From assembly GCA_027310425.1 (NCBI GenBank), contig DAIDAW010000012.1, positions 1 through 18,632 of the forward strand: a DNA stretch of 18,632 nt, given 5' to 3'. The notes under the pieces are model-generated. The model was given only the letters and a program-made list of their open reading frames with translations, was not told the origin of the DNA and ran no database searches. Below, piece after piece: positions 8,305 to 13,945 of the stretch (position 1 is its first letter; each line of letters starts with the position of its first letter). Position numbers and translations under genes: made by a program. The stretch is from a bacterium (lineage in GTDB: Bacteria > Patescibacteriota > Minisyncoccia > UBA6257 > Brennerbacteraceae).

Positions 8305-8787
8305 ATGCACTATCCGAAATCAAAAACCAAATCCTATAGCCGCGCGTCGCAGGCAGGGTTTACGCTTATCGAATTATTGGTCGTCATCACGGTCATCGGA
8401 TTGTTGAGCTCGATGATTCTGGTGGGGCTGCAGGGCGTGCGCGCCCAGGGAAGGGATACGCGCCGCATCGCGGATTTGCGCAACGTCCAGAACGCGTTGG
8501 AATTGTATTTTAATGCGTACGCGAGTTATCCGGCAGGATCGTCGTGGGATACGCTTCAGTCTTCGCTTGCGCGCGTCGGAGTTTCCAAGCTTCCGTCCGA
8601 TCCTTTGAACCGCGATCCCTATGTATATGTATATGTGACGAGCTCTGACGGATTGCGCTATATCCTGAAAGCAACGCTGGAAGACGCGAATAATCCTGCG
8701 TTGCGCGATACCTTGAAAGATACGGAAATGCCTCCGGGTATCACGAGTCCCGGATGTTCGGTTCCGGCATATTGCATCGGCGTGTAG
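8305..8787 (+). CDS. Type IV pilin (probable major pilin)
   Basis: The 160-residue precursor has a class III signal: an 18-residue basic leader ending in Gly, then FTLIELLVVITVIGLLSS. Cleavage by PilD would fall between G18 and F19, and E23 is the conserved Glu at +5. The hydrophobic N-terminal helix is followed by an alpha-helical spine and a globular part with the DPLNRDPYVYVY stretch seen in GspG-like pilins. Two Cys near the C-terminus (CSVPAYC) could form a small disulfide loop. It is the best candidate for the main subunit because it has its own strong promoter and an exact consensus helix, but that is inference. The frame is open upstream to 8155, but the ATG at 8269 overlaps the -10 element, so 8305 is preferred. 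Confidence 0.88.
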   Translation: MHYPKSKTKSYSRASQAGFTLIELLVVITVIGLLSSMILVGLQGVRAQGRDTRRIADLRNVQNALELYFNAYASYPAGSSWDTLQSSLARVGVSKLPSDPLNRDPYVYVYVTSSDGLRYILKATLEDANNPALRDTLKDTEMPPGITSPGCSVPAYCIGV

Positions 8788-8817
8788 CAGGCATATTTGC
8801 GCGCGTCAGCGGAGCGT

Positions 8818-9733
8818 ATGGTGTACGTTTTTTCATTCGTGTTCGGAGCCGCGGTTGGAAGTTTTCTCGGCGTCCTTTTGTCGCGCGTCGTGCCGGATCA
8901 GGAATCAACCGTAACGTTTTCGCGCGCAATGATGGGTAGGTCGCGTTGCGCTTCATGCGCCAGGACCCTTGCCTGGCACGACCTTATCCCGTTGTTGAGT
9001 TTTCTGGCGCAGCGCGGCAGGTGCCGGTCGTGCAGGGCGCGCATTCCGCTCCAGGATCTGTATATCGAGATTGTCACTGGCTCGGTATTCGCGCTGCTTG
9101 CGTGGCGTTTTATGGCTTTGTTTCCGTTTCAGAGCCAGCTTTCTTCTGCACTCCCGGCATTTTGGGTTGCGGGCTTAATCGCCGCGTGGTGGTATATCGC
9201 GGCGCTCTGCATTTTGATTGCGTTTTACGACGCGCGCTATTTCCTTATTCCGACTGTCTTATTGTGGAACCTGATTGCGGCAGCGGTTCTCGCCAATATT
9301 TTGTATGTGTTCTTTCTTCGGTTTGTGCCGGCGTTTCCCGAAACCGGCATTCTGTTTTCCGGAACGCTTGCGTATTTATTCGGAGGAAGCGCGTATTCGT
9401 GGCTGCGCGTGCTTGCCGGCATCGGATGGGGGCGTAGGGCTGATCGGAGGCGCATTCGCGCTTTCCCGGGGCAGAGGCATGGGATTCGGCGACGTGCTCA
9501 TCGCGTTGGCGTTGGGGATTCTGTTCGGCTGGCCTGATATTGTCGCCGTGCTCTTTGTCGCGTTCGTGCTGGGAACTCTGGTGAGCCTGGTTTTGCTTGC
9601 CGGGCGCAGGAAAACCATGAAAAGTTTGGTGCCGTTCGGCCCCTTCTTGATGCTGGGTGCGCTGACAACGGTCCTTCTGGGTGTTACACTGACAACAGTA
9701 TATCTGCGCGTATTTCCAAGCGCATTTCTGTAA
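8818..9733 (+). CDS. pilD: Prepilin peptidase PilD, frame broken at 9428-9432
   Basis: PilD cleaves prepilin leaders and methylates the new N-terminus; it is a polytopic aspartyl protease. The first frame shows FVFGAAVGSFLGV, a four-Cys zinc motif (C44, C47, C69, C72) and the first catalytic Asp in FYDARYFLIP (D138). The second catalytic motif GMGFGDV, with its Asp at about 225, lies in the next frame. Reading must skip one base in the G5 tract TGGGGGC (9427-9433) to join GIGWG to VGLIGGAF. Without that, the first frame ends at 9537 without the active-site GxGD. The joined protein would be about 304 residues. Causes could be a consensus error, a real mutation, phase variation or frameshifting. 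ATG 8818 fits the family better than TTG 8797. Confidence 0.85.
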
Positions 9734-9742
9734 CAAAACCGC

Positions 9743-10246
9743 ATGCGTTTTTCCAGAGCCCAAACCATTATCGAAATGCTGATCGTGCTCGCGGTCTTCG
9801 CGTTGCTCACGGCGCTTTTGGTAACATTTTCGCGCGCCGGCGACCTGCAAGGCAGACTGTCGCGCCAGGCGGACGTGCTTGTGTACGATATCAGGCGTGT
9901 GCAGGAAACCGCGTATTTTTCGCGCCAGTACCAGGATATCATTCCGTGCGGCTACGCAATTTCGTTCGCGACGAGCTCGTACGTGATTCAGGTTGCGACC
10001 GCACGCGACTGTTCTGACCAGGATTCGTATTCGTTTGCCGACGCAACCGCGCTTTCAGAATATCGCAGGCAAGTGAGCGCGCCGCTCGGGATTTCGGGCG
10101 TGACGTCGAATCCGATTGTGTTTGTGCGTCCTGCGCCGCGCGTATTTTTCTATCCGGATGCCGAGCAGGCGGTCGTTACGTTGTCGTCCGGCGGGCTTTC
10201 TCAGAACATCACGATTAACAAATACGGCGGCATTACGATTCAATAA
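9743..10246 (+). CDS. Minor pilin/pseudopilin, FimT/GspH-like
   Basis: This is a 167-residue protein with a six-residue leader (MRFSRA), then QTIIEMLIVLAVFALL. The Glu at +5 after an Ala-Gln cleavage site marks it as a prepilin processed by PilD. The rest is a helix followed by a beta-rich domain ending NKYGGITIQ, as in GspH/FimT-type minor pilins. Such proteins form the tip that primes pilus assembly, and some bind DNA. It is nine bases after pilD and two bases before the next gene. Cys residues in PCGYAI and ARDCSD could make a disulfide. Confidence 0.82.
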   Translation: MRFSRAQTIIEMLIVLAVFALLTALLVTFSRAGDLQGRLSRQADVLVYDIRRVQETAYFSRQYQDIIPCGYAISFATSSYVIQVATARDCSDQDSYSFADATALSEYRRQVSAPLGISGVTSNPIVFVRPAPRVFFYPDAEQAVVTLSSGGLSQNITINKYGGITIQ

Positions 10247-10247
10247 T

Positions 10248-10832
10248 ATGGATATGGAAAGATTAATCAGTTTCTTTCGTATGAAAAAGCCGGGTTTCCT
10301 GTATAAAAGATTTTCTGTTGCCCTGCAGGGCAGGGCGGGTACGGCCCGCCGAAAACTCGTTTCCGGGTTCACGTTCGTCGAAGCGCTCATTGCGATGTCC
10401 ATCGTCGTCATCGCATTTATCAATATTCTGTACTTGGTTAATTTCAGCGTCGGCCGCCTGCGCGAAGCGCGCGATTTCATGGTAGGAAGCTATCTTGCGC
10501 AGGAAGGCGTGGAACTCATCACGATGCGGCGCAATGAGAACTGGCTCAATCAGCAGGCATTCAACGCCGGCTTGGATCCGGGAACGTACCGGATTGATTA
10601 TCCCGGTACATTCGATTCCGGAATCGGCATTCCGCTCAAATTCGACGAACAGACAGGCTATCAATATGCGCAAGGGGCAGACACGCCGTTCGTGCGCGCC
10701 GTGACGATTTCCCAGCCGGCGCTGAACTTTATGCGCGTGCAGTCGCGCGTCAGCTGGACCGAGCGCGGCGATCCCCGTTCGGTCATCGTCGAAGACAGTT
10801 TGTATGATTGGTTTTCAGTGCCGGAGGAATAG
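10248..10832 (+). CDS. Minor pilin, PilV/GspI-like
   Basis: The 194-residue protein has a prepilin site SG then FTFVEALIAMSIVVIAF, with cleavage after G40 and Glu at +5 (E45). The motif and the ARDFMVGSYLAQEGVELI spine resemble PilV/GspI minor pilins. The 40-residue leader is unusually long. Its coding DNA holds two back-to-back GC-rich palindromes (10320-10350). ATG 10248, one base after the previous stop in CAATAATATG, is chosen; ATGs at 10254 and 10281 are alternatives and the last would give a 29-residue leader. It probably sits in the minor-pilin tip complex. Confidence 0.8.
   Translation: MDMERLISFFRMKKPGFLYKRFSVALQGRAGTARRKLVSGFTFVEALIAMSIVVIAFINILYLVNFSVGRLREARDFMVGSYLAQEGVELITMRRNENWLNQQAFNAGLDPGTYRIDYPGTFDSGIGIPLKFDEQTGYQYAQGADTPFVRAVTISQPALNFMRVQSRVSWTERGDPRSVIVEDSLYDWFSVPEE
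10320..10350. repeat. Two adjacent GC-rich inverted repeats inside a minor-pilin leader
   Basis: GCCCTGCAGGGC (10320-10331) is a perfect 12-base palindrome. Two bases later GGCGGG (10334-10339) pairs with CCCGCC (10345-10350) around TACGG. The pair looks like a small REP-like element placed within coding sequence. Whether it recurs elsewhere in the genome cannot be seen from here. Confidence 0.5.
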
Positions 10833-10853
10833 GAAAATGAACATAGGCACCGT

Positions 10854-11441
10854 ATGACTATACATTTCAGAACCAATATCGATACGTTTCGCAAGGGTAA
10901 TGCGCTCCGGAGCGGATTTTCGGGTTTGTTCCAAGCTGGCAGGCGCAGTCCGGGGTTCACGATTCCGGAAATGCTTGTCGCGTTTACGATTTTTTCCGTG
11001 GTGATTGCCGCAACGAGCGTGATTTTCATCAACATTTCGCGCAGCTATCGCATTGCGGCGGGATTTCTGAACGCGCAGAATACGCTCCGTTATACCATGG
11101 AGTTGATTTCGCGTGAAGTGAAAGAGGGGACGAATTTTTCCTCGCCGTCCGGCGCCGAGTTTGATTTTATTGATAAAAAAGGCGTTTCCGTTTCGTATTT
11201 TCTTGAAAACGGCCAGCTCATGCGCCGCGCCGGAGGCTTGGGAAATCAGGCGTATTCTCTGACCGACAACAGGCTCGTCGTAACACGCTTTACTCCGCTT
11301 GTTGCGCCCGTGGATCCGCTCGCGCAGCCGCGCGTCACGTTTTTGGTTTCGATGGTGCCCAAAGGCGGCCTGGCAGGGCAGGGAGATCTGGCGTTTACGC
11401 TTCAGACAACGATTACGCAGCGCAAAATCATCACGCAATAA
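10854..11441 (+). CDS. Minor pilin, PilW/GspJ-like
   Basis: This is a 195-residue prepilin-like protein. The cleavage site is PG then FTIPEMLVAFTIFSVVIAA, after G34, with Glu at +5 (E39). The following ISRSYRIAAGFLNAQNTLRYTMELISREVKEG spine and the FTPLVAP...RVTFLVSMV part match PilW/GspJ-type minor pilins. As in the preceding gene, the leader (34 residues) is longer than usual. ATG 10854 is the first usable start; an ATG at 10837 runs into a stop after six codons. The gene ends CAA TAA, and the next one starts one base later. Confidence 0.82.
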   Translation: MTIHFRTNIDTFRKGNALRSGFSGLFQAGRRSPGFTIPEMLVAFTIFSVVIAATSVIFINISRSYRIAAGFLNAQNTLRYTMELISREVKEGTNFSSPSGAEFDFIDKKGVSVSYFLENGQLMRRAGGLGNQAYSLTDNRLVVTRFTPLVAPVDPLAQPRVTFLVSMVPKGGLAGQGDLAFTLQTTITQRKIITQ

Positions 11442-11442
11442 T

Positions 11443-11841
11443 ATGAAGCAATTTTCAATTTTCAATTTTCAATTTTCAAAAAAAAGATGGCATGATGGCC
11501 AACTGATGCTTTTGTCTGTTTTGCTCTTGTCCGCGATTCTTTCCATTGCGCTTTTTCTCACCATGTCATTTGTAACTAATATGCGTCAGGCGCGCCTGGT
11601 GACTGATTCGGTCAAAGCGTTCTATGCAGCGGATGCGGGTGTTGAATTGTCGCTGTATCGCTATTTCAAGAATGCGAATGAGCCAACGATGGAGATGCAG
11701 AATAATACGTGGTGCTGCACGCTTGATGCGCGCCTTCCCCAGGGTCCGGGCGAATTGTTCCAGGTGACCAGCTCAGGCGATTCGCCGTCTGCGAGCTCGA
11801 CGAACCGCCTCACGCGCGTGATTGAAACCGGAGGATACTGA
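11443..11841 (+). CDS. Minor pilus protein, PilX/GspK-like
   Basis: This short 132-residue protein has a basic N-terminus, then GQLMLLSVLLLSAILSIALFL. The cleavage-site residue is Gly and, as in GspK/PilX types, there is no Glu at +5. The stretch AFYAADAGVELSLYRYFK is the hallmark of the PilX N-terminal region. Two adjacent Cys (WCC) occur in the C-terminal part. The first codons are built from a four-copy 7-bp repeat, so a gain or loss of one copy would shift the frame. The protein is small for the family, which may reflect a minimal version. It is the last gene of the pilus locus, and the -10 at 11925 starts a new unit. Confidence 0.78.
   Translation: MKQFSIFNFQFSKKRWHDGQLMLLSVLLLSAILSIALFLTMSFVTNMRQARLVTDSVKAFYAADAGVELSLYRYFKNANEPTMEMQNNTWCCTLDARLPQGPGELFQVTSSGDSPSASSTNRLTRVIETGGY
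11449..11479. repeat. CAATTTT heptamer, four tandem copies, within pilX-like start
   Basis: Four perfect CAATTTT copies (11449-11476) plus CAA lie in codons 3-12 of the PilX-like gene. Seven is not a multiple of three, so copy-number change would alter the frame. Confidence 0.85.
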
Positions 11842-11843
11842 AA

Positions 11844-11873
11844 CAATTTTCAAAGAACAATTTTCAATTTTCA
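11844..11873. repeat. CAATTTT heptamer, three copies downstream of pilX-like gene
   Basis: CAATTTT occurs at 11844-11850, 11858-11864 and 11865-11871, starting just after the PilX-like stop. This is the same unit found at the start of that gene, so the gene is bracketed by the repeat. Confidence 0.8.
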
Positions 11874-11901
11874 AACAGTACGAACATTGCGTCTGTCCTT
11901 T

Positions 11902-11930
11902 TTGATTTTTCGTGAAAAACGTGGTATACT
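11902..11930 (+). promoter_or_regulatory. Promoter for the 32-residue membrane peptide
   Basis: TTGATT (11902-11907), a 17-bp spacer and TATACT (11925-11930) preceded by TGG form a good extended -10 promoter. A leader of about 32 bases with AAGGAAGGAGG follows. Confidence 0.7.
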
Positions 11931-11968
11931 ATAGATATTGAGAATTTCGCTGAAAGGAAGGAGGCAGG

Positions 11969-12067
11969 ATGCCGATTGAATTAATTCTTTCAGTGATTTT
12001 GATTCTCGCCGCCGCGATCGGCGGCTGGATTGTCCTGCAATTCCTTGGCTCTGCAGGACAAAAATAA
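11969..12067 (+). CDS. 32-residue single-span membrane peptide
   Basis: This tiny gene has everything a real gene needs: an extended -10 promoter, a strong Shine-Dalgarno (AAGGAAGGAGG, about 6 bases before the ATG) and an intrinsic terminator that begins at its stop codon. The peptide begins MPIELILSVILILAAAIGGW and ends LQFLGSAGQK. It has a charged start (E4), one hydrophobic helix at about 5-28 with a small-residue AAAIGG core, and a short polar tail. No family is recognised. It could be a small membrane regulator, a toxin-like peptide or a structural partner of a membrane protein; nothing in the sequence decides. Its isolation from both neighbours says it is regulated alone. Confidence 0.72.
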   Translation: MPIELILSVILILAAAIGGWIVLQFLGSAGQK

Positions 12068-12097
12068 GACGGACGCGCAATAAAGCGTCCGTCTTTT
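12066..12097 (+). terminator. Intrinsic terminator after the membrane peptide
   Basis: GACGGACGC (12068-12076) pairs perfectly with GCGTCCGTC (12085-12093), followed by TTTTG. The flanking AA/TT extends the stem to 11 bp. The stem begins right at the stop codon. Confidence 0.9.
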
Positions 12098-12133
12098 GTT
12101 TATTTCTCAACTAAAACAACCAGACCAGTAGTG

Positions 12134-12161
12134 TTGAGGGCAATGAGTTTCATTATATAAT
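12134..12161 (+). promoter_or_regulatory. Promoter for the C39-like gene, probably leaderless
   Basis: TTGAGG (12134-12139), a 16-bp spacer and a perfect TATAAT (12156-12161). The -10 ends only six bases before the ATG at 12168, so transcription should begin at or next to the start codon. Confidence 0.7.
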
Positions 12162-12167
12162 CTATCT

Positions 12168-12818
12168 ATGAGTGCTGAAATGCTATCCATTCCTTTTTAC
12201 GCAAATACCAAAGACAATCTGCATTGTGTGCAGGCAGCTTTGAAATCCGTGCTGAAATTCTTTATGCCATCAAGGAATTATAGTTTCCGGTATTTGGATG
12301 CCGTGACGAACCATCAAAAAGGGAAGTATACGTGGGATACAGCGATGCTATTGTTTTTGGCAAAGCTCGGTTTTACGGTTGTCTCTATCTCTTCATTTGA
12401 TTATAGAAAGTTTGCGAAGAACAAAGAAAAATATCTGCAGTCGTTGTGGACGGATGAAATCTATCAGGATCAGAAAAAATATTCTGATTTTACGCACGAG
12501 CAGCAGTTGGCAGGAGATCTTGTGCGCAGCAAGCAGGTAAAAATAGTACACAGGTCCGCGAGGCTTTCGGATATGAAGTTATTGCAACGTTCCGGGCACA
12601 TACTCTTGATTTCTTTGAATGTCTGCGCGCTTGATACCCGAAAAGGGTATTCGCCTCATATGGTTGTCATAACAAAAATCGGCAAAAACAGCGTATGTTT
12701 TCATGACCCGGGCAATCCTGCGGTACGAAATAGGAAGGCGAGCATTAAAAAGTTTTTGCGCGCCGCTGGGTATCCGAATGACGCTTCAGTTGATCTTATA
12801 GCGATTAAAAAATGTTAA
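12168..12818 (+). CDS. C39-like (papain-fold) cysteine peptidase family protein
   Basis: The 216-residue protein opens with IPFYANTKDNLHCVQAALK, the nucleophile region of C39-like proteins, with C20 at the start of a helix. A later YSPHMVVITK gives the candidate His (H164), and CFHDPGNP the candidate Asp (D180), the usual Cys-His-Asp order. The oxyanion Gln typical of C39 enzymes is not in its usual place; Asn13 or Asn17 may substitute. There is no signal peptide or transporter domain, so it appears to be a soluble cytoplasmic protein, unlike the C39 domains of bacteriocin exporters. It is alone in its unit, with a near-leaderless promoter and a terminator at 12893. The substrate is unknown. 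Confidence 0.75.
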   Translation: MSAEMLSIPFYANTKDNLHCVQAALKSVLKFFMPSRNYSFRYLDAVTNHQKGKYTWDTAMLLFLAKLGFTVVSISSFDYRKFAKNKEKYLQSLWTDEIYQDQKKYSDFTHEQQLAGDLVRSKQVKIVHRSARLSDMKLLQRSGHILLISLNVCALDTRKGYSPHMVVITKIGKNSVCFHDPGNPAVRNRKASIKKFLRAAGYPNDASVDLIAIKKC

Positions 12819-12892
12819 TTCAGTGGGAATTCCCTGCCTGTAAGGGCGAGAGATTCATTTTCCCCCTGTTTTTAAAGTAGTGATAATCAATT

Positions 12893-12923
12893 GAAAAGAG
12901 CGCAATAACTTTGTGCGTTTTTT
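12893..12923 (+). terminator. Terminator after the C39-like gene
   Basis: GAAAAGAGCGCA (12893-12904) can pair with TGCGTTTTTTC (12914-12924) with G-U pairs around a 9-base loop. Six T in the 3' arm make it terminator-like. It sits 75 bases after the stop. Confidence 0.55.
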
Positions 12924-12929
12924 CGTATC

Positions 12930-12958
12930 TTGACATCCTGCTCGGGGGGGGTGATACT
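12930..12958 (+). promoter_or_regulatory. Strong promoter for the Gly/Lys/Pro peptide
   Basis: A perfect TTGACA (12930-12935), a 17-bp spacer containing a run of eight G, and GATACT (12953-12958). This is one of the best -35 matches in the window and serves only a 34-codon gene. A leader of about 55 bases follows. Confidence 0.7.
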
Positions 12959-13020
12959 ATCATCAGTACGTTCCTGTGCGCAATCCGGCGTTGCAGGAGA
13001 GTTTACACAAAGGAGATAAA

Positions 13021-13125
13021 ATGATTCAATCTCAAAAAGGCGGCAAGGGCCAGAGCGGGAAGGGTGGTAATCCTACGAAAGGCCCTGGGAAACCTACAAA
13101 GAAGCCGACCGGGCCTAAAAAATAG
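13021..13125 (+). CDS. 34-residue Gly/Lys/Pro-rich peptide
   Basis: The gene has a consensus -35, a clear Shine-Dalgarno (AAAGGAGATAAA directly before ATG) and a hairpin just after its stop. The product begins MIQSQKGGKGQSGKGGNPTK and ends TKKPTGPKK. It has no hydrophobic segment, about ten Lys, no acidic residue, two GG pairs and PTK repeats, so it should be very basic and unstructured. It may bind nucleic acid or an acidic surface, or be a substrate or propeptide. It lies between a C39-like cysteine peptidase and an HExxH protein, which invites the idea of a processed peptide, but each gene has its own promoter. No family is recognised. Confidence 0.7.
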   Translation: MIQSQKGGKGQSGKGGNPTKGPGKPTKKPTGPKK

Positions 13126-13139
13126 AAAAGAGTATGCAG

Positions 13140-13164
13140 ACGCCAGAAGAAAAGCTTCTGGCGT
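13140..13164 (+). terminator. Hairpin after the 34-residue peptide gene
   Basis: ACGCCAGAAG (13140-13149) pairs perfectly with CTTCTGGCGT (13155-13164) around AAAAG. Only two T follow the stem, so termination may be weak. The next gene's -10 lies five bases further on. Confidence 0.6.
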
Positions 13165-13169
13165 TCGTA

Positions 13170-13175
13170 TATAAT
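13170..13175 (+). promoter_or_regulatory. -10 element for the HExxH gene
   Basis: A perfect TATAAT ends 19 bases before the ATG at 13195, implying a leader of about 12 bases. The hairpin of the preceding unit occupies the -35 region, and no -35 hexamer is visible. Confidence 0.5.
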
Positions 13176-13194
13176 AAAAACATAGAGACAACGT

Positions 13195-13737
13195 ATGGAA
13201 ACTTGGTATAAGAAAACCTATCGCGCGACCGATATTATTTCGCGAAATCAGAACATCATAACAAAATTGCAAAGAGCGTTTGTGTATATCGAAAGATTAA
13301 ATGAGTTAGGATTCGATTTTGCTCAAGATATACGATGCGTCTTGGTATATCCCGGGAATGATTATTATACAGAAATGTTTGCGCCTGATCGGATATGGGT
13401 TGTGCAACCGAAGACAGTTCGTGAATCAGGATTAAATTATCTCACTTCTCTTCTTATTCACGAAGCATGGCATATCGTGCAATGGCGAAAAGGAGTGCAC
13501 AATGTCGGTTCTCGTGCGGAGCGCGGTGCATATCTGAAACAGCGCAAATTCCTTGCTGCGATACACGATTCTTCTTCAATTCGATGGTTAGATAAGGCGT
13601 ATAAGGAAAAATGGTGGAAAGATGCCGACGGAGATCACGAAACAAGACCCTCGAGTAACCAGGATGCCGTACGATCCGAAATAGTACGGCTTGTGCGGCG
13701 ATACAAAGCAGGCAAGATAAAAACCGTTCGGATGTAA
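13195..13737 (+). CDS. HExxH zinc metallopeptidase-like protein
   Basis: This 180-residue protein contains LLIHEAWHIVQW, an HExxH zinc motif (H89, E90, H93). SRAERGAYLKQRKFL follows, where E109 could be the third metal ligand and the helix resembles the ExxAY-type helix of small zincins. There is no signal peptide or membrane segment. The short size and weak flanking domains mean no peptidase family can be named with confidence. A histidine-rich, Trp-rich part near 130-150 (RWLDKAYKEKWW) is of unknown role. It is a single-gene unit with its own -10 and a strong terminator at 13787. It may be catalytically active or a zincin relic; the key residues are intact. Confidence 0.75.
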   Translation: METWYKKTYRATDIISRNQNIITKLQRAFVYIERLNELGFDFAQDIRCVLVYPGNDYYTEMFAPDRIWVVQPKTVRESGLNYLTSLLIHEAWHIVQWRKGVHNVGSRAERGAYLKQRKFLAAIHDSSSIRWLDKAYKEKWWKDADGDHETRPSSNQDAVRSEIVRLVRRYKAGKIKTVRM

Positions 13738-13786
13738 TTATAATTTTTAGGGGTATCCGCCCTTTTAGGATTAAATCGTGAATATC

Positions 13787-13818
13787 AAAACTGGCCAAGA
13801 GACATCTTGGCCAGTTTT
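13787..13818. terminator. Perfect 14-bp hairpin terminator after the HExxH gene
   Basis: AAAACTGGCCAAGA (13787-13800) pairs perfectly with TCTTGGCCAGTTTT (13805-13818) around GACA, with GTTTTT shortly after. The A-rich 5' arm would allow it to work in both directions. Confidence 0.9.
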
Positions 13819-13848
13819 CCGTTTTTAATAGAGAGAAACGCCGTTATC

Positions 13849-13876
13849 TTGACAATAGATAATTTTGTTGCATACT
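13849..13876 (+). promoter_or_regulatory. Promoter for the Thr/Pro-stalk protein
   Basis: A perfect TTGACA (13849-13854) with CATACT (13871-13876, 16-bp spacer) or TACTAT (13873-13878, 18-bp spacer). A leader of about 65 bases precedes ATG 13946 and includes a good ribosome site. Confidence 0.65.
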
Positions 13877-13945
13877 ATAAGTATATAGGTTTATTCTTTG
13901 AGTCTGTTCCCGGATAATGATCCGGAAACAGGAAAGGAGAGAAAG

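Noticed and set aside
9275..9733. Second half of pilD as a separate gene
   Set aside because: It has no plausible start or ribosome site of its own, and it continues the PilD sequence exactly where the first frame goes wrong.
9245..9942. Long open frames on the - strand across the pilD/minor-pilin junction
   Set aside because: Composition is Gln/Arg/His- or Ser/Arg-rich without motifs, while the + strand encodes PilD and a prepilin with clear signatures.
11449..11871. CRISPR-like array from repeated CAATTTT
   Set aside because: The unit is only seven bases, the copies are adjacent with no spacers, and there are no cas genes.
12168..12818. Bacteriocin exporter with a C39 domain
   Set aside because: There are no membrane spans and no ABC ATPase domain; only the peptidase-like fold is present.
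13003..13272. 89-codon open frame on the - strand
   Set aside because: It would cross a promoter, a terminator hairpin and two better-supported + strand genes.
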